A DNA stretch of 64,000 nucleotides from Desmonostoc muscorum FACHB-395 (GTDB lineage: Bacteria > Cyanobacteriota > Cyanobacteriia > Cyanobacteriales > Nostocaceae), in assembly GCF_014698035.1 (NCBI RefSeq), contig NZ_JACJSF010000011.1, positions 1 to 64,000 of the forward strand. Reading direction: 5' to 3'. The notes beneath the pieces were generated by a model that worked only from the letters and a program-made list of their open reading frames with translations, was not told the origin of the DNA and did no database searches. How positions within the stretch are numbered: the stretch's first letter is position 1; each line of letters starts with the position of its first letter. Positions 36,430 through 46,101 of the stretch are shown piece after piece. A program made the position numbers and the translations under genes.

Positions 36430-38874
36430 ATGTCTCGATACCGAAGTAGTTGGTACTGGGAGTTAGGAATAGTGAGTACATTAACAATTGCTGGAGTACT
36501 CACTTTCTTTGAGAGTTTTGTCTTAGCCCAAATACAAAAAGATGGCACACTTGAATCTGAAAGTTCAATCATTACACCAAAGCTAATCGATGGTCAGCTT
36601 ATAGACCAGATTGATGGTGGGGCAGTTCGTGGTACAAACTTATTCCACAGCTTTGAACAGTTTTCTGTCTCTGCGGAAAGGACAGCCTACTTTAACAATG
36701 CAATAGATATTCAGAACATTATCAGTCGGGTGACGGGTAATTCGATTTCTAAGATAGATGGGATTCTGAAAGCTAACGGCACAGCGAACCTGTTTCTGAT
36801 TAACCCTAACGGCATTATTTTTGGGCCCAATGCTTCTTTAAATATTGGCGGTTCATTTGTGGCAACTACGGCGAGTAGCTTGAACTTTGCTGATGGTACA
36901 AAGTTTAGTGCTACATCTCCTCAAGCTAAACCTCTACTGACATTAAGTGTTCCCATTGGCTTACAATTTGGAGCAACTGCGGCTCCCATCCGCAATCAAT
37001 CTCAAGCAAGTCCAGATGGCGCAGTTAATATCTTTGGACAAGGCGTTGGTTTACAGGTGCAGCGAGGCAAAACCTTGGCACTTATAGGCGGTAATATCAC
37101 GCTAGAGGGCGGAAATATAACGGCAAGGGGAGGAAGGGTTGAATTAGGAAGCGTTGCTGGCAATAGTCTGGTCAGTTTAAGCCCAACCAACCAAGGTTGG
37201 GTTTTGGGATATGAAGGTGTTCAAAATTTCCAGAATATCGAAATCATCCAGTTAAATAAAATTCCATCGATTGTAGATACTCATGGAAATGGTAGCGGCA
37301 ATATCCACCTGCAAGCGGGACTTGTGCGAGTAGCTGGCAGTTTCCTAATTCTAGTTAATCCCTTGAGAGCGCAATCAGGAGGGAATTTGACAGTAAACGC
37401 TTCAGATTCTGTAGTAATTGAAAAAGATTCACAACTGTTTACTCAGAGTTTTTCCAACGCAAACTCTGGAAACATAAATGTAAATACTAAGAAGTTGGTA
37501 GTCAGAAGTGGAGCGCAATTGCAGGGGCAATTGACCATAAACGCTTCAGATTCCGTGGAACTAATTGGTGGCACTAACATCCCTCTCTTTCGAGATGGTA
37601 GTGATTTAATATCCAGTGGATTATTTAGTGCAACTTACGGCAATAAAAATGCTGGCAACATCATAATTAATACTGGAAGGTTGCGTATCGAAGGAGGAGC
37701 AAGAATATCAACAAGTTCTGAGGGCATATATAGGTTTATTCCTAACCAACTTACACCAGCTACAGGCAATGCAGGAAACTTGACAGTGAACGCTTCTGAG
37801 TCGGTAGAATTAATTGGAACTTCACCAAATGGTTCTAAGCTCAGTAGCTTGTTTTCTGGGACTCAAGGGCCTGGAGATGGCGGAAACTTGACCCTAACCA
37901 CAGGGCAATTGATTATCAAGGATGGGGCTGCAATAACTGTGAGCAGCCAAGCTCGAAAAAATGTAATCTATATCGGAGATCCAAATAATCTTGGAAAAGC
38001 AGGCTATTTAAATATAACCGCTCGCTCCATACTTCTCGACAACAAAGGAAAACTCATATCTAATAGTGAGTCAGGTAAAGGTGGGAATATTACCCTACAG
38101 GTGCAGAACTTATTATTGATGCGCCGCGAAAGTCAAATCACCACTAACGCAGGTACAACAGGACTGGGTGGAGATGGCGGTAATATCATCATCAATGCAC
38201 CTAATGGCTTCATCGTCGCTACTCCCTTGGGAAATAACGATATCACCGCCAATGCCTTCTCTGACTCTGGTGGTAAAATCACAATCACCGCTAAGAACAT
38301 TTTTGGATTTGTGCCCCGCACTCGTGCAGACGTAGAAAAACTCGATCGCGAAGAAATCAATCCGAATAACGTGCTAACAAGTGACATCACGGCGTTTTCT
38401 CAGCAAAACCCTTCATTAAATGGCACGGTACGAATCAACTCACCAGATGTTGACCCTAGTCAAGGATTAGTAGAATTGCCTATAAATTTGGTTGATGCTT
38501 CCCAGCAAATTGTTGCTGGTTGTAATTCTGGTGGAAAAATATCCAGAAGTTCATTTATTACAACTGGGCGTGGAGGAATAGCGCCCAATCCCACGGAGCC
38601 ATTGATAGCCGATGATGCGGTGCTAACAGATTGGATCACACTCTCTCCAGAGAGTCAGAATCGTGCTGAGGGTATCCAGAACAGAGTGGTTGTTCACAAG
38701 CAGAGAAACACAGAAGAATCACAGAAGGTTAATTCTGGCAATGAACCTACTCAAATTGTGGAAGCTCAAGGATGGGTAGTGGATGCCAATGGGAACGTGG
38801 TTTTAGTTGCTCAAGTACCCACTGCGTCGCCTCATAATTCTTCACTCATCGCTACATCTTGCGCTGGTAATTAA
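36430..38874 (+). CDS. Two-partner-secretion-type exoprotein (filamentous haemagglutinin N-terminal domain), copy A
   Basis: This 814-residue protein has a signal peptide (hydrophobic residues about 10-34, ending LAQ). The TPS/haemagglutinin N-terminal domain (about 35-185) shows NLFHSF, NIISRVTG, ANLFLINPNGIIFG and LNIGGSF. This domain is recognised by a TpsB pore and starts a secreted beta-helix. The rest is a right-handed beta-helix of repeats such as GNLTVNASESVELIG. The C-terminal 200 residues include FGFVPRTRADVE and GCNSGGKISRSSF. It is closely similar to the protein at 40340-42697. No TpsB gene is in the window. Confidence 0.9.
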   Translation: MSRYRSSWYWELGIVSTLTIAGVLTFFESFVLAQIQKDGTLESESSIITPKLIDGQLIDQIDGGAVRGTNLFHSFEQFSVSAERTAYFNNAIDIQNIISRVTGNSISKIDGILKANGTANLFLINPNGIIFGPNASLNIGGSFVATTASSLNFADGTKFSATSPQAKPLLTLSVPIGLQFGATAAPIRNQSQASPDGAVNIFGQGVGLQVQRGKTLALIGGNITLEGGNITARGGRVELGSVAGNSLVSLSPTNQGWVLGYEGVQNFQNIEIIQLNKIPSIVDTHGNGSGNIHLQAGLVRVAGSFLILVNPLRAQSGGNLTVNASDSVVIEKDSQLFTQSFSNANSGNINVNTKKLVVRSGAQLQGQLTINASDSVELIGGTNIPLFRDGSDLISSGLFSATYGNKNAGNIIINTGRLRIEGGARISTSSEGIYRFIPNQLTPATGNAGNLTVNASESVELIGTSPNGSKLSSLFSGTQGPGDGGNLTLTTGQLIIKDGAAITVSSQARKNVIYIGDPNNLGKAGYLNITARSILLDNKGKLISNSESGKGGNITLQVQNLLLMRRESQITTNAGTTGLGGDGGNIIINAPNGFIVATPLGNNDITANAFSDSGGKITITAKNIFGFVPRTRADVEKLDREEINPNNVLTSDITAFSQQNPSLNGTVRINSPDVDPSQGLVELPINLVDASQQIVAGCNSGGKISRSSFITTGRGGIAPNPTEPLIADDAVLTDWITLSPESQNRAEGIQNRVVVHKQRNTEESQKVNSGNEPTQIVEAQGWVVDANGNVVLVAQVPTASPHNSSLIATSCAGN

Positions 38875-39317
38875 AATTTGAGATTCTCGTCAATTTTGTC
38901 GGTGCGCCGGCGTAGTCCGTCGTAGACATCGCTTTTTCGCAATGACCCTCATGCAAGCGATCGCTCTCTCTACTCAACTCATCTGTCGGTGCGTTGGTGT
39001 AGCTCACCGTTCGCGTAGGGTCTCGTAGAGAAGGTATAGCCTCTTTGTCAGGTTGGTAGCCAGATTCATGAAGGCTTTAAGGAAATCCAGCAGAAATATA
39101 TGAAGTTTTGTTACACAATGCGTAATTATAACTAGCCAAGCTGAAGTCATAATTATGGGAGTTCGCAAGAGGCTTAGAAACCTAATGCTGTCGTGCCACT
39201 CTAGACTCTGTATCCTTAATTTCTTCGTCGCCAAACTGTACTAATCGAAGTCAGGTTAAATTAGTACATCACAAGATAAGTCCACACATTTACCAGTCTG
39301 CAAGGAGAGCAAAATTC
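38875..39317. other. Intergenic region between cassettes A and B
   Basis: It contains dispersed Nostoc motifs (GTCGGTGCGCCGGCGTAG, CGTAGGGTCTCGTAGAGAAG). At 39099-39146 it has a stretch resembling the upstream region of the cassette A peptide (ATGAAGTT, then TGCGTAATT, then CAAGCTGAAG). A 76-codon minus frame across it is not credible. Confidence 0.55.
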
Positions 39318-39629
39318 ATGGAATCTCAAGTTTCACAGCAAGCAGTCATTGAGTCTGAAACTTTAGAGCGGTTAGAAGAAAAAATTCAGCAGGAAATTAT
39401 AGAAATGTTGAAAAACTCTAATTTCCGCACGCTACTCGAAGAAAACGGTATATCAAAAGATAGAGTCCTGAAAATTAAGCTTGAGTGCAATATCGAACTA
39501 GCTCCAATTCCATCTACTGATGCTGTTGAGAACAAGCAACCCCAGGGATTTTTGCCAAAGGATTTAGGCCCTGTTGTCATGAAATTGCAATGCTGTGAGG
39601 ACTGGCGGGGATATTGCGTTAAATGCTAG
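39318..39629 (+). CDS. Small protein with conserved leader-like N-terminus and Cys-rich tail (cassette B)
   Basis: This 103-residue paralogue of the peptide at 35693-35992 has the blocks ETLERLEEKIQQEI, LLEENGISKDRVLKI and ECNIEL. It matches the other copy without gaps up to FLP (about residue 79). The tail then diverges into VVMKLQCCEDWRGYCVKC, again with four cysteines but in a different spacing. AAGGAGA stands ten bases before the ATG, so it is surely translated. A conserved front with a variable Cys-rich end suggests a precursor or toxin-like peptide. Function is unknown. Confidence 0.72.
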   Translation: MESQVSQQAVIESETLERLEEKIQQEIIEMLKNSNFRTLLEENGISKDRVLKIKLECNIELAPIPSTDAVENKQPQGFLPKDLGPVVMKLQCCEDWRGYCVKC

Positions 39630-39645
39630 AAAACCGTAGCGGTAT
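39622..39645. repeat. 3'-end repeat of the cassette B peptide (first copy)
   Basis: AATGCTAGAAAACCGTAGCG and the following GTAT contain the last Cys codon and stop of the peptide gene. The same 24 bases, with one change, recur at 39945-39968. Confidence 0.6.
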
Positions 39646-40339
39646 TGTTAACTTAACACCTAATCTCGATTAATTGAGAATAAAGGTAAGGGACTTCCAA
39701 ATAAAAAATATCTAACTACTTGTTGTAGGGTGTGCCTCTCGCCCGCCCTTAACTATAGGCGGATAAGACTTCGGCGTGAGCGCTCAGTCCTTCGACAAGG
39801 CTCAGGAACTATCGAAGGCTGTCCACCCCACAAGATTGGATAATTTGTTTCTTTGTAATTCCTAATAGCGCTGCTCTAAAAAGCTAATTGTTTTTTTAGT
39901 AATGTTATAAGACTTCCTTCTTATGCATAATAAGCAAACATTTCAATGCTAGAAAACTGTAGCGGTATATCAACTTAATATCTGTCATTGTAGCTTATTT
40001 AGAATAAAAGTAATAGCATTACTATGAGAAACCAAATCAATTTTTAGTAATGTCACAGAATTGTATTTTTATTCTCAATCAGCAAGCTTATTAATAGTTA
40101 AGTTAGCAATATTGCTTTTAGCTAAGTAGAATAAAAACTTTTTGTAGAGGCATAACATTGTTGTGCCTTTAATTTTATTAGTTTTAATGAGGAGTCTTAT
40201 CAGATTTATACAATAGAAAAACGTATATTAACGATTTAAATATTGTAGTCTATTGAGATAGATATAGTTTACTGAATAGAGGTACAGCGTTACTATTATT
40301 TAGCAATTGATAGTTTTTTAAAGGAGTTTATTATTCGTT
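39646..40339. other. Intergenic region upstream of exoprotein copy B
   Basis: This 0.69-kb AT-rich stretch holds no gene. Features are the repeat of the peptide 3' end at 39945-39968 and a dispersed repeat with GTCCTTCGACAAGGCTCAGG at about 39786-39806. The exoprotein has a good ribosome site (AAAGGAG) just before 40340. Confidence 0.55.
39945..39968. repeat. 3'-end repeat of the cassette B peptide (second copy)
   Basis: AATGCTAGAAAACTGTAGCG plus GTAT matches 39622-39645 with one change. Looser similarity follows (CAACTTAATATCTG against TAACTTAACACCTA, then AGAATAAAAGTAA against AGAATAAAGGTAA). It looks like the remains of a third copy of the peptide gene's end. Confidence 0.55.
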
Positions 40340-42697
40340 ATGAGTATTCTGTGTGGCTGGTTTCAAGGATTAGGAATTGTAATAGGTGGCGCAATAGCTT
40401 TCTCTGCCAATTGTGCTTTTGCCCAAATCACCCAGGATAGCACTCTACCTAACAATTCTCAAGTTACAACACAGGGCAATATCACAATTATTGAAGGTGG
40501 AACCCAACTAGAAAGTAACTTGTTCCACAGTTTTAAGGAGTTTTCTGTACTCAATGGGACTACGGCTGAGTTTAAAAATACTGAGGGTATTCAGAACATT
40601 ATTAGTCGGGTAACGGGTAAGTCTATCTCTAATATTGATGGCATCCTTAAAGCTAACGGTACAGCTAACCTGTTTTTGATTAATCCCAACGGGATTATTT
40701 TTGGTACTCATGCTTCTTTAAACATCGGTGGTTCATTTATTGCAAGTACAGCGAGTAGTCTAAACTTTGCCGATGGTACAAAGTTTAGTGCTACAAATCC
40801 CCAAACCACACCCCTACTAACAGTAAGTGTTCCCATTGGCTTACAATTCGGAGCCACTGCGGCTCCCATTCGCAATCAATCCCAAGCTAGTCCAGGTGGC
40901 GCAGTCAATAGTTTGGGTGAACCTGTTGGGTTACAGGTGCAGCCAGGCAAAACCTTGGCACTTGTAGGAGGTGATGTTGTGTTAGAGGGCGGAAATTTAA
41001 CAGCAGCATCGGGACGAGTTGAGCTAGGAAGTGTCGCTGGCAATAGCCTGGTCAATCTGAAGTCAACTGTTCAAGGTTGGATATTGGGATATGAAGGTGT
41101 CCAAAATTTTCAGAACATTCAACTAATCCAGCGAACTATTGACGGTTCTGGAATTCCATCTCAAGTAGATGTTACTGGCGTAGGTGGTGGCAATATTCAG
41201 TTGCAGGGCAAAAGTGTGGAACTAATTGGTCTTTTTGTGATCTTGAGAAATCGGAATAATGGCGTTGGGGATGGTGGAGAATTAACGATTAACACCAGGA
41301 AATTAATTGTTCGAGATGGCGCACAAGTATCTACTTCTACTAGAGGCAAGGGTGCAGGGGGAAATTTGACCATTAATGCCTCCGAGTCCGTAGAGTTGAT
41401 TGGTAGCTTTACGACACCAGATAATTTTACTTTTCCTAGTATACTTTCTAGCATAACTACATCTGATGGAAAAGCGGGTGACCTTACAATCAACACTGGG
41501 AAATTGCTTATCCAAGGTGGGGCAGAGGTATCAACACAGTCTAGTGGAGCATATCGAACTCCAGTAGAATTTATACCAGCCATAGGTTCAGGAGGAAATT
41601 TGACTGTCAACGCCTCAGAGTCTATAGAACTAATTGGAACCACACCAGATGGCTTGCCCGGCGGCTTGTTCGCTGGGACTTTAGGCTCTGGAGAGGCTGG
41701 AAAAATTACAATCGTCACAGGACAATTGATTATTTCGGATGGGGCTGCAATAACTGTGAGCAGTGAACTTCCAAAGCTTCAACCGAATACAATCTACAAA
41801 GGAGATGTAAATAATTTAGGATCAGCAGGTGAACTCAATATAACTGCTCGCTCCATACTGTTGGACAACCAAGGAAAACTCACATCTAATAGTAAGTTAG
41901 GTCGAGGTGGGGATATTTCGCTACAGGTGCGAGATTTGTTACTAATGCGGCGCAATAGTCAAATATCTACTAATGCAGGGGGTGATAAAACTGGTGGTAA
42001 TATCACCATCAAAGCACCTAATGGCTTCCTCGTCGCCACTCCCTTCGGAAATAACGATATAACTGCCAACGCTTTCTCTGGCTCAGGTGGTAAAATCACA
42101 ATCACCGCTAAAAACATCTTTGGGTTTGTGCCACGCACCCGTGCAGACGTAGAAAGGCTTGATCCAACAGGCTCAATCAACCCGAATAACCTCCGAACAA
42201 GCGACATCACGGCATTTTCTCAGCAAAACCCTTCATTAAGTGGCACTGTGCAAATCAACTCACCAGATGCTGACCCCAGCAAAGGATTAGTGGAACTACC
42301 CGTCAATCTGGTTGATGCTTCTGAGCAAATTGCTGCTGGTTGTAATTCTGGTGCAAAAATAGGAAGGAGTTCCTTTATTGCTACTGGGCGTGGAGGACTA
42401 GTAGCCGATCCCACGCAGCCATTGATAGCTGATGATGCGGTGCTGGCAGATTGGATCACACTAGAGCCAGAGAGTAAAAATCGTGCTGCTGGTATTCAGA
42501 AAAGAGCAGTTCTTCAGGCGCAGCAAAACACAGAAGAAAAATCACAGAAAGTTAATTCTGTCAATGAACCTACTCAAATTGTAGAAGCCCAAGGATGGGT
42601 AATGGATGCCAATGGGAATGTGGTTTTGGTTGCTCAAGTACCCACTGCGTCGCCCCATAACTCGTCACTCACCGCTACATCTTGCGCTGCTCATTAG
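40340..42697 (+). CDS. Two-partner-secretion-type exoprotein (filamentous haemagglutinin N-terminal domain), copy B
   Basis: This 785-residue protein has a signal peptide (hydrophobic residues about 8-29, ending CAFAQ). The TPS domain (about 30-180) carries NLFHSFKEFSV, NIISRVTG and ANLFLINPNGIIFG. A beta-helix of repeats follows, then the same C-terminal region as copy A (RTRADVERLDP, CNSGAKIGRSSF, IVEAQGWV). The two proteins are nearly colinear; the ends are more alike than the central repeats. It is expected to be exported by a TpsB transporter not present here. AAAGGAG precedes the ATG. Confidence 0.9.
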   Translation: MSILCGWFQGLGIVIGGAIAFSANCAFAQITQDSTLPNNSQVTTQGNITIIEGGTQLESNLFHSFKEFSVLNGTTAEFKNTEGIQNIISRVTGKSISNIDGILKANGTANLFLINPNGIIFGTHASLNIGGSFIASTASSLNFADGTKFSATNPQTTPLLTVSVPIGLQFGATAAPIRNQSQASPGGAVNSLGEPVGLQVQPGKTLALVGGDVVLEGGNLTAASGRVELGSVAGNSLVNLKSTVQGWILGYEGVQNFQNIQLIQRTIDGSGIPSQVDVTGVGGGNIQLQGKSVELIGLFVILRNRNNGVGDGGELTINTRKLIVRDGAQVSTSTRGKGAGGNLTINASESVELIGSFTTPDNFTFPSILSSITTSDGKAGDLTINTGKLLIQGGAEVSTQSSGAYRTPVEFIPAIGSGGNLTVNASESIELIGTTPDGLPGGLFAGTLGSGEAGKITIVTGQLIISDGAAITVSSELPKLQPNTIYKGDVNNLGSAGELNITARSILLDNQGKLTSNSKLGRGGDISLQVRDLLLMRRNSQISTNAGGDKTGGNITIKAPNGFLVATPFGNNDITANAFSGSGGKITITAKNIFGFVPRTRADVERLDPTGSINPNNLRTSDITAFSQQNPSLSGTVQINSPDADPSKGLVELPVNLVDASEQIAAGCNSGAKIGRSSFIATGRGGLVADPTQPLIADDAVLADWITLEPESKNRAAGIQKRAVLQAQQNTEEKSQKVNSVNEPTQIVEAQGWVMDANGNVVLVAQVPTASPHNSSLTATSCAAH

Positions 42698-42795
42698 AAT
42701 TTGAGACAAGTTAAACAATCTTTGAATTAAGGTTCAATTTCCATAACTTGGCAGTAATTACAATCGCAATTACTGCCCACAAGTTTGCCTATTTC

Positions 42796-43827
42796 CTAAC
42801 TCGTCTCCTGAATTTGCAAACGAACAGTGTGTTCAGTTGCACCACTAAGTTGCAATTCCATAATTTCACCACCCAGAGGTTCCAAGCAAGTGAGGAGCGA
42901 TCGCAAGTTGGGTGTACTTGCACCAGTATCTACATATAATCTATCTGCCAAATTGCCGATTCGTTTCCACGTCATATAGAGTTTAGCGATCGTTTGTTCA
43001 ATCTGCGATGCTTGATTGACCAAATCAGCAGCAATGCTCAAACAGCCGACTCTTTGCGCTTCTTCTAAGGCTGTTTCAATATCAACATTTTCCTGCGTCA
43101 GCGCTTGGACTTGAGCCGCCCCTTTGAGATATTTTGCCAAATTACGCGCTTCAGTAGTTACCTGTTTCAGGGTATCCACATCAGGATTGGCAGCAATTTC
43201 TTTCTGGATAAACTTTTGGTGCGATTCTGGCAGTTTTTCCATTTCCTTCACCAATGGGGCAATGTAGCGCGGTGGAAGGGTGTTATCTGCGGCTTTTTCT
43301 TTGACTGATTCAGGTAATAAATCTGAGGACATGGCTGTCCATTCATCGCTGAGTTGACGCACTTCGCGCCTGGTGATGCGATCGCCTTTTTGGGCGGCTT
43401 CACTCACCATCTGTTGCACTTCTGGCGATGCTTTGGAGGTTTCAACAAATGCCCGTTTACTGAAGTTATTCACAGAACCGGGGTCGAGTTTACCGTCTTC
43501 AATCAGAGTATCGGCACTATTGGCCAGTTGAATCCAGGCGTAAGCTTGACTTTTGCTGATTTCCCGCTCTTTTAGCCATCGCAGAAAGCCAGTACCGCGC
43601 CCATCACCACCCACTTTCTCTCTGTCGCGGATAGCCCGTAAAATTCGTCCCCGCCAGATTTCAGTTTGCAAATCAAAGCGATCGCATACCTGCCAAGCTA
43701 TTTCTAGCTGCTGTTGAAAATCAGACTCTAGAATCTGTTCATCTTCTGGATCGGGCAGTTCAAAGCTGATATCTGCTGGCTGTAGTAAAGCAGCAGCAAG
43801 GTCGTTGATGGAGTCGGTGTCTTGCAC
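42796..43827 (-). CDS. Conserved-looking protein of unknown function, ParB-HTH-like
   Basis: The 343-residue soluble protein is not one I recognise. The N-terminal 40 residues are acidic. A central helical part (about 55-160) has WLKEREISKSQAYAWIQLA and RITRREVRQLSDEW, which looks like the helix-turn-helix of DNA-binding or ParB/DUF3102-like proteins. The C-terminal part (about 220-320) is a long coiled-coil helix set with two Cys-containing blocks. It is divergent from moaA (161 bp) and shares no strand with the exoproteins. A nucleoid or regulatory role is possible but unproven. Confidence 0.75.
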   Translation of the reverse strand: MQDTDSINDLAAALLQPADISFELPDPEDEQILESDFQQQLEIAWQVCDRFDLQTEIWRGRILRAIRDREKVGGDGRGTGFLRWLKEREISKSQAYAWIQLANSADTLIEDGKLDPGSVNNFSKRAFVETSKASPEVQQMVSEAAQKGDRITRREVRQLSDEWTAMSSDLLPESVKEKAADNTLPPRYIAPLVKEMEKLPESHQKFIQKEIAANPDVDTLKQVTTEARNLAKYLKGAAQVQALTQENVDIETALEEAQRVGCLSIAADLVNQASQIEQTIAKLYMTWKRIGNLADRLYVDTGASTPNLRSLLTCLEPLGGEIMELQLSGATEHTVRLQIQETS

Positions 43828-43988
43828 GATTGATGATAACTAGTGGATGCGATCGGCTTATTATGCCATAATCTGCGGACTATCACTTAAGGGGGAGTAC
43901 GGTATTTTGAATTACTACACATATAGTAGGAAGGGGTAAACCACCTCAGTAAGGTCTTTAATTAATCAGAGAGAATAAAAATAAAACG

Positions 43989-44975
43989 ATGAACCAGGTA
44001 GACTACCTCCGCATTAGTTTAATCGATCGCTGTAATTTTCGTTGTCAATACTGTATGCCAGAGGGAGTAGAACTGGACTATATTCTCAAGCAACAGCTGT
44101 TAACTGATGAAGAGTTGCTCACCTTAATTAAAGAAGTATTTATTCCAGTAGGCTTTAATCGGTTTCGTTTGACAGGGGGTGAACCCTTATTGCGTCCGCG
44201 TGTGGTGGATTTGGTCAGTGCGATCGCAAGTTTACCCCAAACTCAAGACCTTTCAATGACCACCAACGGGTTTTTGCTGGCTCCGATGGCACAAAACCTC
44301 TACAATGCTGGTCTGCGACGAATTAATATCAGTCTAGACTCTCTTCATCCTGACACTTTTGACCAAATTATCGGTAATCAGGGCCGTTCTCGTTGGCAAC
44401 AAGTTTGGCAGGGCATTCAAGCTGCTCACCACGTCGGATTCGACCCACTGAAGCTGAATGTGGTAGTGATTCCTGGCGTTAATGACCACGAAGTTCTAGA
44501 TTTAGCTGCTCTGACAATTGATAAACAGTGGCACGTTCGATTTATTGAATTTATGCCTATTGGTAATGTGGATTTGTTTGGCGATCGCGGTTGGGTATCT
44601 TCAGCCGATTTACGGCAACAAATCCGCGATCGCTGGGGCTTGACAGAATCTCAAGTTCGTGGGGCTGGCCCTGCTGATGTTTTTCAAATTCCTGGTGCGA
44701 AGGGGACACTAGGATTTATTAGTCAGATGTCAGAATGTTTTTGCGATCGCTGTAACCGGATGCGCCTGAGTGCTGATGGCTGGCTGCGTCCCTGTTTATT
44801 GAATGAAACTGGTCAAATAGATTTAAAAACTGCTCTGCGTTCTGGCACTAGCACCGCTCAATTACAAGAGCAGGTGAGGCATTTACTTGGAATGAAGCCA
44901 GAAATTAACTTTAAAGGGCGCGATTCTGGGATTGTCGGTACATATACTCGCACTATGTCACAAATTGGCGGATAG
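43989..44975 (+). CDS. moaA: GTP 3',8-cyclase MoaA (molybdenum cofactor synthesis)
   Basis: The 328-residue radical-SAM enzyme starts molybdenum cofactor synthesis from GTP. The SAM-binding cluster ligands are CNFRCQYC (about residues 14-21). A second cluster is formed by [20 protein letters not shown] (about 254-273). The protein ends QIGG, matching the C-terminal GG important in MoaA. No other moa gene is adjacent. Confidence 0.96.
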   Translation: MNQVDYLRISLIDRCNFRCQYCMPEGVELDYILKQQLLTDEELLTLIKEVFIPVGFNRFRLTGGEPLLRPRVVDLVSAIASLPQTQDLSMTTNGFLLAPMAQNLYNAGLRRINISLDSLHPDTFDQIIGNQGRSRWQQVWQGIQAAHHVGFDPLKLNVVVIPGVNDHEVLDLAALTIDKQWHVRFIEFMPIGNVDLFGDRGWVSSADLRQQIRDRWGLTESQVRGAGPADVFQIPGAKGTLGFISQMSECFCDRCNRMRLSADGWLRPCLLNETGQIDLKTALRSGTSTAQLQEQVRHLLGMKPEINFKGRDSGIVGTYTRTMSQIGG

Positions 44976-45034
44976 TAATTGGTCATTTGTCCCTTGCAAA
45001 TAACTAAGGACAAATGACTAAGGACAAATGACTA
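44976..45034. repeat. Heptamer inverted repeat between convergent moaA and rpsD
   Basis: GGTCATTTGTCCCTTGCAAA faces ACTAAGGACAAATGACTAAG, which is followed by GACAAATGACT. It lies between two convergent genes and may terminate both transcripts. Confidence 0.6.
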
Positions 45035-45643
45035 TTACGCTTGTCGTGAGTAGTATTCCACCACAAGTAGTTCATTAACTTGTAGTGCCACCCATTCGCG
45101 CTCAATAACACTGTTGACTTTACCAACCAACTTATTTTTGTCAAACTCCAAATGACTGGGGAGGTTTGCCAAACCGGGATATTGCAAGTTAGCTTCCACC
45201 AACTTCCGTGATTGTGCCCGATCCCTGACTGCAATTACTTCTCCAGGACGGCATTGGTAGCTGGCAATATTCACCACACGACCATTAACAGTTACGTGAC
45301 CGTGATTCACCAATTGACGAGCGGCTGGGATAGTCGGGGCTATACCCAAGCGGAAAACGGTATTATCCAAGCGCATTTCTAACAATTGCAGCAGGACTTG
45401 TCCGGTAGAACCAGTAACACGTCTGGCTTTCCGCACATAGCGGAGCAATTGCTTTTCAGTCAAACCGTAGTTGAAGCGGAGCTTTTGCTTTTCTTCTAGA
45501 CGGATGGCATACTCAGAGCGTTTTTTACGGTTCTGACCATGCATACCAGGCGGGTAAGCGCGTCTGGCGCTTTTACGAGTCAATCCTGGTAGGTCGCCTA
45601 AGCGACGGACAATTCTGAGGCGTGGCCCTCTATATCGGGACAT
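45035..45643 (-). CDS. rpsD: 30S ribosomal protein S4
   Basis: The 202-residue protein nucleates 30S assembly. [20 protein letters not shown] at the start and the S4 RNA-binding domain ([32 protein letters not shown], about 85-120) are typical of cyanobacterial S4. It is transcribed alone. The region upstream (45644-46080) holds its promoter and an IS605-like end relic. Confidence 0.97.
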   Translation of the reverse strand: MSRYRGPRLRIVRRLGDLPGLTRKSARRAYPPGMHGQNRKKRSEYAIRLEEKQKLRFNYGLTEKQLLRYVRKARRVTGSTGQVLLQLLEMRLDNTVFRLGIAPTIPAARQLVNHGHVTVNGRVVNIASYQCRPGEVIAVRDRAQSRKLVEANLQYPGLANLPSHLEFDKNKLVGKVNSVIEREWVALQVNELLVVEYYSRQA

Positions 45644-46080
45644 GAGTTTCCTTAATCTAATCCTGTTTAAACTTTACCCAAACATTCTATGTTGACATAC
45701 CACTGATTAAAAATCAGGGGATTCTTGGTTTTTGAAGCTGCTTGCCTTGGTATGACGTATCCTACCAGAGTAGAGGCTTCAACTTTTGTGCTAGTTGCTT
45801 TAAGTCGGTACCGACGTACTAGCTTCCAAGCTTGAATTCCGACCTGTCACGCCGTACTTCTGCCAATAAGTTTTTTGTTTTTATTTAGTTTCGTAGGCTA
45901 CTCAATCATCAGATTGGTGTACGCAGTATTCTTACTCTGAAATACTTTTTACGTTGCCTACTTATCTTTCAAACAGTTATATTAACACAATTTCCGGCAC
46001 AATTAATTATGTCTATACTTTGCTCACGCTGAAATTATTGAATTACAGAGGATTTTTAAAATATTTGAGTTAGCATAACT
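45644..46080. other. Intergenic region upstream of rpsD
   Basis: Apart from the element end at 45692-45728 and decayed sequence after it, I see no gene. GGTACCGACGTACTAGC (45811-45827) contains a short palindrome. Two divergent promoters (rpsD and the 46102 gene) are expected. Confidence 0.45.
45692..45728. mobile_element. IS200/IS605-like right-end relic
   Basis: TTGACATACCACTGATT, then AAAAATCAGGGG and ATTCTTGG, has the same plan as the end of the TnpB relic at 46790 (TTGACACTCCCCCG, then CGGGGGATTCTTGG). The shared parts are TTGACA, a short hairpin and GGGATTCTTGG. The transposase is not readable in the flanking 130 bases. Confidence 0.4.
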
Positions 46081-46101
46081 TTGGGTGTTTGGAGAATGGC
46101 A

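Noticed and set aside
39004..39234. 76-codon minus-strand frame between the two cassettes
   Set aside because: It crosses dispersed repeat motifs and the conserved upstream region of the peptide gene; no protein features.
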